64,000 nucleotides of DNA from Gautieria morchelliformis (taxonomy: Eukaryota > Basidiomycota > Agaricomycetes > Gomphales > Gomphaceae): NCBI GenBank assembly GCA_015179125.1, contig WHVA01000060.1:62001-126000 (forward strand), given 5' to 3'. The translations under genes and the position numbers were made by a program. Numbering within the stretch: position 1 is the stretch's first letter; each line of letters opens with the position of its first letter. Of the stretch, positions 40,129-51,101 are shown in pieces. A model generated the notes under the pieces. It did not search any database, was not told the origin of the DNA, and saw only the letters and a program-made list of their open reading frames with translations.

Positions 40129-43100
40129 ATGGGCCCCGGAGACACTTCTGAGAAGCTATTGGGTGTTGAGAAGCTTGCTACTGATGGTAGTAATTGGCCA
40201 TTGTGGCGAGCCACTCTCATCAGCTATTTCGAGTCCAAAAATCTGCTCAAGCATGTAGAAGGGAGAGTCACTCGACCTCCTGATCCTCCAGTTATGCCCC
40301 CAGGCCATATTCTTACAGAAGCTGAGGAAACTCAGATGGATAAGGCTGAGGAGAAGCTGGAGAGATACCTTGCTAGAGAAGGACAAGCCAAGACCCAAAT
40401 CATCGTCTCAGTGTCAGAGGCATTAGCCCTGATGCTACAGAAGCAGAAGACAGCAAAAGAGACTTGGGATGCACTGGTCAATGAAATGACCAAAAAGCCC
40501 AAGATGGTCCTCACCAGCCTGCAGAGACAACTCCGCAGTATGAGATGTCCTGAGGATGGAGACTTGAGAGATCACTTGGACAAGGCCCAAGACCTATATG
40601 CTCGTCTTAATGAGATGGGAGCTAGAGTTTCTGAAGAAGAATTCATGGACATAATCCTTGCGTCACTTCCACCATCCTATGAGGCAGTCATGAATGCCCT
40701 TACAACTTCGCTTGAAGAATGCGGGATGCCATTGGTCCCTGATAATATTATTAGGGTACTAAAGGCTCAGTATGACAGGAAGAAAACACTCCCGCAAGAA
40801 GAGCAGGTGTTTATTGGTTCATCTACTAAGAAGGACCAGAAGGGGCAGAAAGCGCATGTATGCACCAACTGCAAAAAGCCTGGACATTCCATTGAAAATT
40901 GCTGGGCTAAAGGAGGTGGTAAAGAAGGTCAAGGACCACGTCAGAAGAAAAAAGCCAAAGCCAAGAAGAAGAAGAAGGGTAAAGCAAAAGCGAATGTTGC
41001 CGAAGAAGAGTCCTCTTCTGAGGAAAGTGGTGATGGGCATCTTGCCTTCACCAATTTCGACGAGTGCTCTAATTTCAATTTGAGCACATCCTCAGGAGTT
41101 ATAGTCATACTCGACACCGGAACGACATCGCATATGACTCCTCACAAAAATTTATTGAGGAACTACTGTCAATTCTCACAGCCGAGGACTATCCGAGCAG
41201 CCAACAAAGGTACCTTTGATGCCTTCGGCTCAGGACTGCTCGTATTATCCAATAAGGTTGGAGATAGAACAGTAGAAGTCACATTGCAAGATACATACTA
41301 TGCACCCAAAATTGCTGCTACCCTCGTCTCGATCGGTCGGTGCGATGATGCTGGCTACGACATTCGACTTGGTGGCCAGAAATGCACAATATCTAATGCT
41401 GCTGGAAAGGTATTGATGCAAGCACCGAAGGTCAATGGCTTATATCGACTAGACCTCCAGTCACCAAGTGCTCAAGCCCATATGTGTTTATCTGCCATGG
41501 AAATTCATCAAAAGATGGGGCACATCTCGCAGAAGTCCCTACAACATCTATTAAATCATGGCATGATATTGGGCATTGAACTGAGCTCCACAGGCGATAG
41601 AATTGTCTGTGATGCGTGTATTCAGGCCAAGATTGCGCGCAAACCTCTTCCTCGAGAACCCAGAGACCGAACATCAAAATTCGGTGACAGAATTTATTCT
41701 GATGTCTGGGGACCTGCAAGACACCTCACGATCGATAAGAAGTCATATTATGTCTCCTTTATCGATGACTACTCAAGAGAATCGGTGATCTATCTCATGG
41801 CGAACAAATCAGAAGCATTCTCAAAGTACAAGCTCTACGAGGCTTTAATGCTTCGACAGAGAAATGTGCACATCAAGGCACTTGTTTCTGATCGAGGGGG
41901 CGAGTATACGAGCTCTGAATTCGAACAGCATCTAGCCAAACAAGGCACGAAGCATCAGTTGACGGTACACGACACACCAGAGTCCAATGGTGTTGCGGAA
42001 CGCCTGAACCGAACTCTCACTGAGAGAACTCGTGCCATGCTGCTAGAATCAGGCCTTCCTAAGATATTATGGGGCTATGCGATACAGCATGCCAATTATC
42101 TTAGGAACAGGACGCATACAAGAGCTCTACCAGATAAAACGCCCTACGAGATGATTCACCATGAAAAACCGAATCTCAAAGACATTCACGCGTGGGGAAC
42201 TGAAATCTATGTCAAAGTCACTCAGGGAGATAAATTGGCAGCTCGTGCCAAGAGAGCTCGGTGGATAGGAATTTCTGCGCAGAGCCATGGTCATTATGTT
42301 TATTGGCCTGACTCGCACAAAGTTTCTGTCGAGCGGAACGTTGTCTTTGATTCAGAGATGAAGAAGGGAAAGGTCCCAATCATTTCTATTGAGGAATCCA
42401 AGCTACCTACGTCTATAGAAGAGAAGAAGGCCATTCCGGCATCAGTGCCTGTGCCCGGTCGCTTAGTCAGCGAAGAGGCAAAGATCGAAAAAATTGATGA
42501 AAGTGCACCGGAGGAATATCTTGAAAAGCTGCAACCTATTCAGGGAGTTGATGACAGACCTAGAGAAGCTGAACCGATAAGGAGAAGCGAAAGGATCCGT
42601 CAACAACAAGTGCAACCGGCCCCATCAGGTCCCGTAACAAGATCTCAAACCCAGAGACAAGCTGGCGCACATATGACTACGCTAGCTTACGAGGACGTTG
42701 AGGACCATAAAGAAGTTTTATTCGACCAAGAATTATCCTCCGAGATTGATGGCATCAGTAGCTATGAGTGTGCCATCAGTGCGTTTCTAACCGACGGTCA
42801 AAACAATAACAAGGCGCCGGATTTGAGTCAAATTGAACCTAGCAATGCAGACGAAGCTCTGAATAATCCTATGTGGAAGAAATCAATGGACAAAGAGTAT
42901 GAGGCCCTAATCGACAAGGGAGTGTGGGAAAGAACCAAACCACCTCCTGGAGCCAACATTGTCGGCAACAAATGGGTCTACCTTTGGAAGCGTAATCCAG
43001 AAGGGAAACCAATAGTACCTAAATCGAGAATGGTCGCCCAAGGCTTCACGCAGAAGTTTGGAATCGACTATGATGAGACATACTCACCTGTTGCTCGGTT

Positions 43101-44373
43101 ATCCTCCCTACGGATCATATGCGCCATTGCTGCTAGGAATGACTGGCCTATTCATCAAATGGACGTGGACTATGCATACCTCAATGCTACGTTGCCCGAA
43201 CCTATTTACATGAAGCAGCCGTATGGATATGAGTCAGGAGACAAAGGCGAAGTGCTACTTTTGAAGAAAGCACTCTACGGCCTCAAGCAATCTGGAAGAG
43301 AATGGTACAAACGTCTAAGTGGTGAATTCCACAAGTTAGGATTCACTACGTCAGCCACAGACGGGGCTGTATTTTATAGACGTGGCGGAAAGGGGCATGT
43401 GATCATTGCAACAGCTGTGGACGACCTTACCATCACAGCTGAGAATCAGTCAGTCCTGGACGAAGTCAAACGAGATCTTGCTCAGGTCTTCAGTATGAAA
43501 GATCTAGGCGAGATTCATTGGCTATTGAATCTTAAAATCGAAAGAGACTGGCAGAAGAAGACCATTGCAATTTCACAACCTGCATACATCGAGAAGATCA
43601 TCAAAAAATTTAATCTCGAAGATGCAAAGACTTATGCTACGCCTCTTGATCCAGCCGTAAAATTATCTAAAGACCAATGTCCTTCTACAGAGAGAGGCAA
43701 GAAAGCCATGTTGAAGTTTCCATACAGGCAAGCTATAGGATCACTGATGTGGGCGGCTGTAGCCACTCGACCTGACATTGCATTTGCGGTGTCATTACTC
43801 TCGCAATTCCTTGAAAATCCAGGTGGCACACACTGGAATGCAGTCAAACGTGTCTTCAAATATTTGAAAGGCACGAAGCATTACAAGCTCACACTTGGAA
43901 GAAATCAAGACGGCTTGATGGGGTATTCAGATGCGGATTGGGGTTCACAGAGTCATAGGCGTTCGTATTCGGCATACTTATTTCAGATTGATGGAGGCAC
44001 TGTTTCATGGAGTTGCCAGAAACAGTCGATAGTAGCCCTCTCATCAACTGAAGCCGAATTCGTCGCCCTGACCCATGCGGGCAAAGAGGCTCTTTGGATG
44101 CGCCATTTTATTTCTGAAATATTCCAACCACTGAACAGACCCATCCAAGTTTATTCAGACAATCAATCAGCCATTGCCATCACGTATGGCACCCAACAAC
44201 ACACGAGAACCAAGCATTTCGACATCCGATTATATTTCCTTCGAGATATAATCAAAAATCAACAAGCCAAGCTCGTTTATTTGCCAACCGAACAAATGTT
44301 GGCAGATATCCTCACTAAAGGACTTCCTAGTCCTAGAGTGAAGATTCTCAACGAGCAAATCGGAATATATTAA
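40129..44373 (+). CDS. Copia gag-pol polyprotein (1414 aa), intact, copy 4
   Basis: Same length and domain layout as the frame at 299-4543: CCHC knuckle (C245-C258), DTG protease (329-331), HHCC (460-497), DD35E (D525, D588, E624), AVDD reverse transcriptase box (1096-1099), RNase H. About 16 substitutions separate the two (for example S98A, M594T, V979I), none at a catalytic residue. The ATG is within the iMet primer site. Stop directly before the polypurine tract. Confidence 0.96.
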   Translation: MGPGDTSEKLLGVEKLATDGSNWPLWRATLISYFESKNLLKHVEGRVTRPPDPPVMPPGHILTEAEETQMDKAEEKLERYLAREGQAKTQIIVSVSEALALMLQKQKTAKETWDALVNEMTKKPKMVLTSLQRQLRSMRCPEDGDLRDHLDKAQDLYARLNEMGARVSEEEFMDIILASLPPSYEAVMNALTTSLEECGMPLVPDNIIRVLKAQYDRKKTLPQEEQVFIGSSTKKDQKGQKAHVCTNCKKPGHSIENCWAKGGGKEGQGPRQKKKAKAKKKKKGKAKANVAEEESSSEESGDGHLAFTNFDECSNFNLSTSSGVIVILDTGTTSHMTPHKNLLRNYCQFSQPRTIRAANKGTFDAFGSGLLVLSNKVGDRTVEVTLQDTYYAPKIAATLVSIGRCDDAGYDIRLGGQKCTISNAAGKVLMQAPKVNGLYRLDLQSPSAQAHMCLSAMEIHQKMGHISQKSLQHLLNHGMILGIELSSTGDRIVCDACIQAKIARKPLPREPRDRTSKFGDRIYSDVWGPARHLTIDKKSYYVSFIDDYSRESVIYLMANKSEAFSKYKLYEALMLRQRNVHIKALVSDRGGEYTSSEFEQHLAKQGTKHQLTVHDTPESNGVAERLNRTLTERTRAMLLESGLPKILWGYAIQHANYLRNRTHTRALPDKTPYEMIHHEKPNLKDIHAWGTEIYVKVTQGDKLAARAKRARWIGISAQSHGHYVYWPDSHKVSVERNVVFDSEMKKGKVPIISIEESKLPTSIEEKKAIPASVPVPGRLVSEEAKIEKIDESAPEEYLEKLQPIQGVDDRPREAEPIRRSERIRQQQVQPAPSGPVTRSQTQRQAGAHMTTLAYEDVEDHKEVLFDQELSSEIDGISSYECAISAFLTDGQNNNKAPDLSQIEPSNADEALNNPMWKKSMDKEYEALIDKGVWERTKPPPGANIVGNKWVYLWKRNPEGKPIVPKSRMVAQGFTQKFGIDYDETYSPVARLSSLRIICAIAARNDWPIHQMDVDYAYLNATLPEPIYMKQPYGYESGDKGEVLLLKKALYGLKQSGREWYKRLSGEFHKLGFTTSATDGAVFYRRGGKGHVIIATAVDDLTITAENQSVLDEVKRDLAQVFSMKDLGEIHWLLNLKIERDWQKKTIAISQPAYIEKIIKKFNLEDAKTYATPLDPAVKLSKDQCPSTERGKKAMLKFPYRQAIGSLMWAAVATRPDIAFAVSLLSQFLENPGGTHWNAVKRVFKYLKGTKHYKLTLGRNQDGLMGYSDADWGSQSHRRSYSAYLFQIDGGTVSWSCQKQSIVALSSTEAEFVALTHAGKEALWMRHFISEIFQPLNRPIQVYSDNQSAIAITYGTQQHTRTKHFDIRLYFLRDIIKNQQAKLVYLPTEQMLADILTKGLPSPRVKILNEQIGIY

Positions 44374-44386
44374 GCTTGAGGGGGCG

Positions 44387-44884
44387 TGTTGGGTGCATTT
44401 ATGCTCCTGCACCAAAATCAAGCATAATATATCCAATCTGTTGTGTGGCCTTCCAATTTCTTCTCACATTGTTCTTGTATGATGCATCCATTTCTCTGGT
44501 TATTTTCGAAATTTTCCACTCATTCCTTATCTCTCTATTTCATCTTGTTATTCTTACTTTCACAAGCGGCTGCACCCAACGGAGTCTGAAATGACTTCGA
44601 CGCGCGAGCTCTTGGGCGCTAAAGGGCCGGGTAGTAGTACATGCGCAGTGGAACACATTTCCCCCTCTCTCAGTGACCACTAAATTCACTGAGAGAGGCA
44701 AGTAAATTAGTCTAGTAGTCTTTGCATTTATTGACCTAGAAATCCTCTGTAGTGAATTGATTTCTAGGTAGTGTATAATATATTTAGAGTGACCACTAAA
44801 TTCACTGAGAGAGTGAATTGATTTCTAGTCTATTCTTTTGAATAACAAGTCCATACCTACTGCCTATAATTCCTGTCCTCTACA
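44387..44884 (+). repeat. 3' LTR of copia copy 4
   Basis: 498 bp. Hairpin at 44664-44698, followed by the second GCTAC. Confidence 0.96.
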
Positions 44885-45815
44885 GCTACCATGCGCCACA
44901 CAGAGCCTGTGTTAAGTAGACACCTGACAAGAAGAAACTGCACCGTCACAAACCTGATTCCGGAACATATACAGGTACCGTATAGCGTCAACCTGCAGGA
45001 TGGGGTGCACGCTCCCTGGTGCGGCCTCCAGATCGCCCAGAACATTTTCGGCAAACCAGTACACGACACCAGCGCATTCGTCGACGTCACACCTTGCTAC
45101 ATACACATGTGCAGACACGCGTTCAACCCATGACTGAACCGAAGTAATAATAAAAATTGCGGAAAGTTCGTAGAGCCCCTTGCCGCGATCGCCGTAAGGA
45201 GGTATATTGCATGGTCTTTGCGTTTCCAGTTCGCGCTCGGATCTGCTTTGAACGCTTGCAGGTCCTCGGACACCCACGTGGATACGCACTCCGTTGTGTC
45301 CGCCTCCGATCCGGCTCCGACGAGGGTGCGCAGGACATCTGCGGCGGCGTGGCGGCGCGTTGTTCCTTCGCTGCTGCCACCAGTCGAGACCGACGGGATC
45401 GAGAGATCAATGCGGATGTACTCGAGTGGGTCATCCTCGAACTGCTCCGTCTCGTGATCTGACCTGGCTGAGCGTAGGCTCGCCATAGCGGAGCGTGTAG
45501 TCCATACCTCGCAATTCCACATTGGGTACAACGACGCCATTCACAAGGGATTGTGTCCAGGCTATCGAAGAGATCGCGGAATAGACCTGACCGGATAGCT
45601 GTCGAGAGGAACCTTAACGCCTGAGTGACAAGCTTCCAAAACCGAAATCATTATATTTCAGCGCGCGAGGTAGTTCGACGCACAGTGTCGTCTGCGACAG
45701 TGGGACGCTTGCCATCCCCGACAAGTGCCCACACGGCCTGGACAAAGGGGCCAATTGAAGACGCCATAGTGAATAGCTCAGGGAAGCGATTTGTGTAGAG
45801 CTAGAGGGGACAGTC
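44885..45815 (-). pseudogene. Cse1/XPO2-like nuclear export receptor relic
   Basis: Spliced minus-strand coding traces of the importin-alpha export receptor, in family order: QLYTNRFPELF, FVQAVWALVGD, (intron) LVTQALRFLSTAIRSGLFRD, SLVNGVVVPNVELR, (intron) DHETEQFEDDPLEYIR, PSANWKRKDHAIYLLTAIA, GVTSTNALV, FAENVLGDLEAAPGSVHP, ILQVDAIRYLYMFRNQ. Two frameshifts (after LDTI and after TNALV) and the missing N-terminal third mark it as a pseudogene. The next intron's acceptor coincides with the copia target site. A full working Cse1 gene, which is essential in fungi, is expected elsewhere in the genome. Confidence 0.7.
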
Positions 45816-46029
45816 GTGTTTGTTATCACGTGACGGATCCAAGTGGGTGCCTGTTGTTGAACTCAAAAGACACAACGGCTTCCCTCCTACTATCATTGCC
45901 CATCCAACCAGCAAGGACAAAGTTTCTTCTAGAGAACACCTGTGTCCGACGTGGATTCAGGCGATGACAAGCTCAGCGTTCCAGCAACATCATCAATCAT
46001 AATGCCTCACCTATTGTCGTTCTATTACT
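45816..46029. other. No gene recognised
   Basis: Non-coding sequence between the Cse1-like relic and an F-box/LRR-like trace; nothing distinctive. Confidence 0.3.
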
Positions 46030-46760
46030 GATGTTAACATGTACCGGACAGCCCTTCCTGCGCTTGAACGTCTCGAGCTGTGGGTTCATAACTACATGTC
46101 TGAAGCTCCTCAGACAATTAGCCACCTCACGCTACGGTGTTGACTATGACTACGCTCATTGGTACGAATCCGAATGCGGGCATAGTCAGCCATATTTTGT
46201 GACTTCTGCGAAGGCTCCCTCCTCTCGAGAGGCTCCAACTAGTTGACATTGAGGATGTGTCGTCCAATCTGTTCAAGGTAAGAGCCTTCACACAGTCCGC
46301 GTTTTCGAGCCCAGACACTAATGCCTCAATAGGCACCATCATCTAAAGCCGGATATATGCGCCATGCACCGGATCAAGGTAAATTATTAATACACATCTG
46401 GTAAATGGAAGCTGCTTCCTGCCTCTGTCCAGCAGACTGGACCATCGCCGCCTTTCATCAGTGGGAGCTGGATGCAGATGATCCCCGTGTGTCACAAGCG
46501 CCGACCAGATCAATGAGCATGGCGTGCCTGTCGTGAAGATGGCGCACGCGCAAGGTGCGTGGCTCGACGTGTGAGAGGTGTGACATGTTCGCTGACTCAA
46601 TCAACCCCAACCCCACTCGCTGCACATCACCGACCTGCTCGACCCCTGGACAGACGAACACATCATGCTCATATCGCGGGACGAGCAGAGGTGTCTCATG
46701 GTGAGCAATAAGGAGCTCAAGACGTGTGTGGAGAGTGCGTTCGGGTGGGTAAAAGTTGAG
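46030..46760 (+). pseudogene. F-box/LRR-like leucine-rich relic (uncertain)
   Basis: The plus strand in shifting frames shows leucine-rich pieces in the style of agaricomycete F-box proteins: LPALERLELWVHNY, PPLERLQLVDIEDVSSNLFK, and an end piece DLLDPWTDEHIMLISRDEQ. No F-box is visible and frames are broken. Function not claimed. Confidence 0.3.
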
Positions 46761-47720
46761 TTTGCTGGTTTTGTGTCATGTGCACTTTGTCCCGATTTTT
46801 CTGTCCTATTTCTATTTTCTCCATTTTGGTGTTTGTATTCTTCTGTCTTCGCGGTGGATGTCATGTGTTCTGATCTGTGTCCTCATCCTCTGTACATGCT
46901 GATGATGTGACCCCAGGCATCTCTCGTGGGCGTCGCGGTAGCGGTGGCGTCGTCGGCGACACCCTGTGCATGAGACATGTGCTGTTGTGCATGATGTACG
47001 TACCTCGGTTATAAGAGGCTCCCTGGTAGCCTGACCCATTTCAGGTTCACATTGTCTGCCATCTGCCATCTCCAATAGTATGTCATCTACTTTTCGTAAC
47101 CCTTCTTCATCTCCTTTCGGCTCCCGGCACACTGCCGCTCCAACATATGTGAAGCGGCCTGGTATGAATTTCTTGGATCCGACCGTGGTATTTTAGTGAT
47201 TTTTGCCATATGTTTCATCTGTATTTTCCCTTCTATATATTGATTTATGACTTGAAACAATGGCAAAGTTTAACTGGTATCTCATGACATTTGAACAAGA
47301 TTGCAAGGCAATAACCATTGAAAACCCATAGCTTTACAACCTGACATTCACTACAAATTTCATGAATCTTCAGTGATTTGCCTCATTATTCAGATCTCAG
47401 GCCAGTGACATTCAGTTGCTGCATCTCTGAAATGTGGTGATAGAACCATGGGGTCGTAAGTGACTATCTCACGGGAACCCAGTGGTTGTCGACTTGAAAT
47501 GCCTGGTTCAATCCATTGGTCTTCCATTGTAGGATCCCTGAATACCCATGAGTCAACCCCTGAAACCAACTCATTGAAACGAAACTTTTTCGACTGAAAC
47601 CGATTCATTGAATTTTCAACGGGTTCTATTGGTATTCACACTAGCTAGTATGGTTTATATACTGAATCCTCAGTGGGTCCACCCAATAGGATTCATTGGG
47701 TTGACTACCCACAGTGGCTA
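46761..47720. other. Gene-free stretch
   Basis: No coding evidence. 47680-47715 is an inverse partial match of 38271-38300 (CACTGTGGGTAGT...ACCCAATGAATCC), perhaps the end of a small dispersed repeat. Confidence 0.3.
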
Positions 47721-47724
47721 GCAA

Positions 47725-47935
47725 CTTTTTCTATATTTAAGTAGGTGTCCTTCTGTCCTCTTCTATCCTCGATGGCATCCCGCACCCGCTCTGTGAGTTA
47801 CTTCATTCCCTCTGTCTATTTATACCGTTTTCATTTTAGTGTTCCTCTCCAGCTCGCAGCGCCGATGCCTGTGGCTTCGGTCATTTTACCTTCGCAAGGC
47901 CACGGAATGTGGCCGATCAGTCGTATTCCTTTATG
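47725..47935 (+). repeat. Diverged direct repeat, left copy
   Basis: AACTTTTTCTATATTTAA ... ATGGCATCCCGC ... GCCTGTGGCTTC ... GGAATGTGGCCGAT is repeated at 48775-48985 with roughly 20% difference. The two copies flank the helicase relic. Confidence 0.65.
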
Positions 47936-48118
47936 CGTCGTCATGATGGAATCTGTGGTGAGTCTTTGTATGCTCATTATTGTTATTATGGCTCTGCTTT
48001 AAATTTTTATTTTTATTTTTTTAGTAACATCTGTACTCAATTTTATTTCTCTGCATCCTGTCATAAAGTGCTCCGGCGCATTCCATCACCGAGTCATATA
48101 TTTGCGCCCCTCCTCTCT

Positions 48119-48709
48119 TTATACATGGCCATTGCTTATAATGGCTCTTGGCTGTTTTCTGTCCTCCCACCACAGTCTTGTCTTCTCGTCCAATTTCTTC
48201 CACCGCTGGTCTTTTAGCCTCAAGAACTCGCTTGGATGTTGCGTGAACAACTTGTCGTCGAAATCACGCAACAGCTGAATGGTACTTGATCCTGAACTGT
48301 GGGATAGCTGTACATACGCATTGGATGGCGTTAATCCCCCTGTTGGTTGTGTGCCGATGTCCACAATTGCACACAGAATGGTTTGTCCCTGAGATTGGTA
48401 ATCCGTAAATGCCTACGCTGGTGTAATTGGAAGCTGTCTCCTTGTCACCATCTTCTGACACTTACCCACCACGATTGAAAATGTCTTCAGCATAGGCACA
48501 ATTGGGACAACACCCACCGGCAGACCAGGTAGTTGAGCTGCTTTCATCTGGTGGAGCTTGACCAAGACATATGCTTGTGGAAACTTGAGCATGATTTTTG
48601 CCACCTCTTGCGGTACCGGTGGTTCACACTCGTCTAGCACAATGTCAGTGACCTCTCCCGTATTAGTCTTGTTGCCGCATCGGCAGTTCCATGTGTTATT
48701 CATTCTCAT
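48119..48709 (-). pseudogene. PIF1-like helicase C-terminal relic, one nonsense codon
   Basis: One minus-strand frame with a TAG in place of Tyr (RRQLPITPA-stop-AFTDYQSQGQTI). Visible: PQAYVLVKLHQMKAAQLPGLP, the conserved AxAFTDYxSQGQT motif, GGLTPSNAYVQLSHSSGSSTIQLLRDFDDKLF. This ending is typical of PIF1-like SF1 helicases that are multicopy in agaricomycetes and often tied to mobile elements. Only the last about 200 codons remain. Confidence 0.65.
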
Positions 48710-48774
48710 TTCTGCGATTGGGGCCCCACATTCAAGGTGTCTGAGACTCTTTCCTACCGGTCCTGCGTTACCAA

Positions 48775-48985
48775 CTTTTTCAATATTTAACTAGGCCTCC
48801 TTCTTTCTTCTTGTATCCTCAATGGCATCCCGCTCCCTCTCAGTGAGTTGCTTCTTTTTCTCTGTGTATTACCTGGGTATTCATTCTAGTGTTCTTCACC
48901 AGTCGCTGCACCAATGCCTGTGGCTTCAGTTCTTTTACCTACGCATGGCCACAGAATGTGGCCGATTGTGGTCATATTCATTGCC
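48775..48985 (+). repeat. Diverged direct repeat, right copy
   Basis: Second copy of 47725-47935 (AACTTTTTCAATATTTAA ... ATGGCATCCCGC ... AGAATGTGGCCGAT). Could be the terminal repeats of the element carrying the helicase relic. Confidence 0.6.
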
Positions 48986-49284
48986 TTTTGAGGCATACCT
49001 TCCCAACCACTCACCTTCCCTTCGCTCCGACGATAATGTAATATAATCACTTAGATAAAAACTTTGATAAACTTTACCTGTCCACAATCTCGCCCTTGCC
49101 TACATCTGCAATTTTCATCTGTCTCAACCTCTGTCTTCCAATCTCTCCCTCCACTCCCTGGCCTTAGTACTGATGTCCTGGTTGTCACCCCACCTCTCCT
49201 TTTGAAGAACTGCTCTACAGCTTCAGTAATTACTGAATTTGTACTACCATCAAATAGTCAGAGCGGGATCAGGGTTACGGAACG

Positions 49285-49450
49285 GGTTCGGATGACATGT
49301 TTATGTACAAAGGTGGATTCAATGAAGCAATGAGTGGAACCAGAATCTACTAAGGCTGTAACCCTTTGGTTCGGATGTCATGTTTATGTACAAAGGTGGA
49401 TTCAATGAAGCAATGAGTGGAACCAGAATCTACTAAGGCTGTAACCCTTT
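49285..49450. repeat. Tandem duplication, two 83-bp units, over the protease active site
   Basis: Units 49285-49367 and 49368-49450 differ at one position. Each encodes, on the minus strand, the protease motif LVDSGSTHCFIES. 83 is not a multiple of three, so the duplication also shifts the frame. Confidence 0.92.
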
Positions 49451-49589
49451 GGTTTGGAACAGGATGAGGACAAATTAACAATGAGAGAGTTTGGAGAAAA
49501 GAAAGTGGAAGTGTTGATTCTTACCTCCCCTAATATGCAAGCCGAGTCAATGCGACCCTCAGTATGCATGGGGGCTGGAGGGTCGCTGA

Positions 49590-49599
49590 CTATTTTTTT
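49590..49599 (-). other. Conserved -1 slippery site at gag/pol junction of gypsy G
   Basis: The minus strand reads ACA AAA AAA TAG GTC-like context: seven A in slippery phase and the gag stop, as at 7611-7620, despite wide divergence of the surrounding protein. Confidence 0.65.
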
Positions 49600-50865
49600 G
49601 TGCCTGAAGCCGAAGGTTTGGCTTTATCCTCAGACGTCTTCCCATCGGAGGCCGTGGCAGCCTTGGGGCATTCCCTCATGCGGTGGCCACTCTGCGCACA
49701 TACTAGGCAGAGCTGGTTATCCATCCAGCATTGGCATTCCCTGGGCATGAGTTTGCCATCCTTACCGAGCTTGTCAAAGACGAGATGGTGCACTTGGACA
49801 AACCCTGAACCCTCGACAACCTCCAAGACCTCATTCAGAAAATCGACCAAAGGTATTGGGAATGACGTGGTGAAGTCTCTCGCGAGGCACACCCCGCCCC
49901 CAAACCCATGGGCAAGAATGAAAAGACCTCCAATCAAAACTGAGCCCCCCAGGACAACGACTGACATCAAGGTCAAAGTTCGGGCAACTCCCACACCAAT
50001 GCCGGTGGTAATCACCAAGGCAAAAGCAAAGACAAGCCGAAGGGGAACAATCAGTCCGAGGGTCAGAAAAAACTTCGCTTTGGCAAGGCTAAATAAGCTC
50101 GGCAATGCAAAGCCAAATCATTGTACTGGAGCATGGATGCAAGTCTGTAGAAGTCGACAAAAAACCAGGTTGCCTTGTGACTATCCTTCATTACCAGGTT
50201 CTTGAGCTCAATCTCAGCATCAGCAACCTGATTGTAAAGGTTGAAGTTCAAGTAGAGCTCTTCCATGAATGCCGTGTAATCCAAAGCCCAGGTGGGTTCG
50301 TTGGCAGGGTCATCTACAAAGTAAGGCTTGAAGTAGTCTAGAGCTGTTCCCTTGAGGAAGGATAAGATGTATTTCACTTTTGTAGAACCGTCTCGGAAAG
50401 CTTGGGGTTTGGCATGGAAATTCAATGTACACTGAAGAAGAAACCCTCAGAGCTTCTTTGGGTCCAAGCCATCAAACTGTTTGGGTTCCCAAAGCTTAGC
50501 CTTTGAGTCGTTATGGTCTCCTCTACCACCAAGTCCATTGTTGGTGAGCTTTTCCAAAGCCATGAGCATACGGTGCCCAACCTGTTCCTCACCGTTTGTC
50601 TCTGCATTCAGGTTGGGGTTAGGTCTCGGGGCATCTGCATCAGGGTTGGAATTATGCTCGGAACCAGAGTCATCATCACTATCATCACCTCCCCCTCTGG
50701 GGTCACTTGGGTCTGGGGACTCACCACGGGGTTCATCGGGAACTTCAATGATGCATCCTCAAGCAGTGCTGATGACTCAATGTTGTGATGTGGGTGGAGC
50801 TGGGGGGTTATTGTAACGGTGATGTAATGGGGGGTTTTTGGGAATGTTCGAAACACTGCATGCAT
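49590..50865 (-). pseudogene. Gypsy G gag, broken
   Basis: Pieces in several frames: N-terminal part 50865-50608; capsid EPKQFDGLDPKKL, stop, then 50425-50063 (FHAKPQAFRDGSTKVKYIL, LKGTALDYFKP, ADAEIELKNL); nucleocapsid 50105-49590 frames with CCHC CLVCAQSGHRMREC and C-terminal SASGTKK before the slippery site. Confidence 0.8.
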
Positions 50866-50966
50866 GGCAGGCCTCTATGGTCGGCGTGATGCAGCTACCT
50901 TGGGTACAGGCATAGGGACATGTGACAGGCATTTCAGAACAACTGAGTGTAGAGAGTCAGAAATAC

Positions 50967-51101
50967 TGTTAAGGCTGGGTCTCGTACTAGGTGTTCAGAA
51001 TGGGAACCAAGCTGAACTGAGGCTCAGGATAGGACCGAGCTCAGGTTCGGGACAGGGCTGAACCGGGGTTCGGATCAGAGAGCTTGGCTACAACTTATAT
51101 G
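50967..51101 (-). repeat. LTR of gypsy G, truncated
   Basis: On the plus strand begins TGTTAAGGCTGGG two nt after a primer-site-like AGTCAGAAAT, the same layout as gypsy A. Ends where LTR-B starts, so its promoter part is lost. Confidence 0.55.

Larger units (their letters stand above)
39626..44884 (+). mobile_element. Ty1/copia retrotransposon, copy 4: complete, identical LTRs, TSD GCTAC
   Basis: 5259 bp. LTRs 39626-40123 and 44387-44884 are each 498 bp and appear identical. Target duplication GCTAC at 39621-39625 and 44885-44889. Primer site at 40124-40137, polypurine tract at 44377-44386, one intact 1414-codon frame. All parts needed for transposition seem present, so it is very young and possibly active. 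It lies at the 3' splice site of an intron in a Cse1-like relic. Confidence 0.98.
49060..51101 (-). mobile_element. Gypsy G relic, related to gypsy A
   Basis: Minus strand: LTR piece (51101-50967), primer-site region, gag (50865-49590), slippery site, protease (49589-49285); the rest of pol is missing. Gag and protease motifs follow gypsy A (KQFDGLDPKKL, CCHC, VDSGSTHCFI). The LTR is cut by an LTR-B at 51102. Confidence 0.8.

Noticed and set aside
49064..49333. Plus-strand frame of 89 codons near gypsy G
   Set aside because: Opposite to the decayed protease region; contains the 83-bp duplication; no support.
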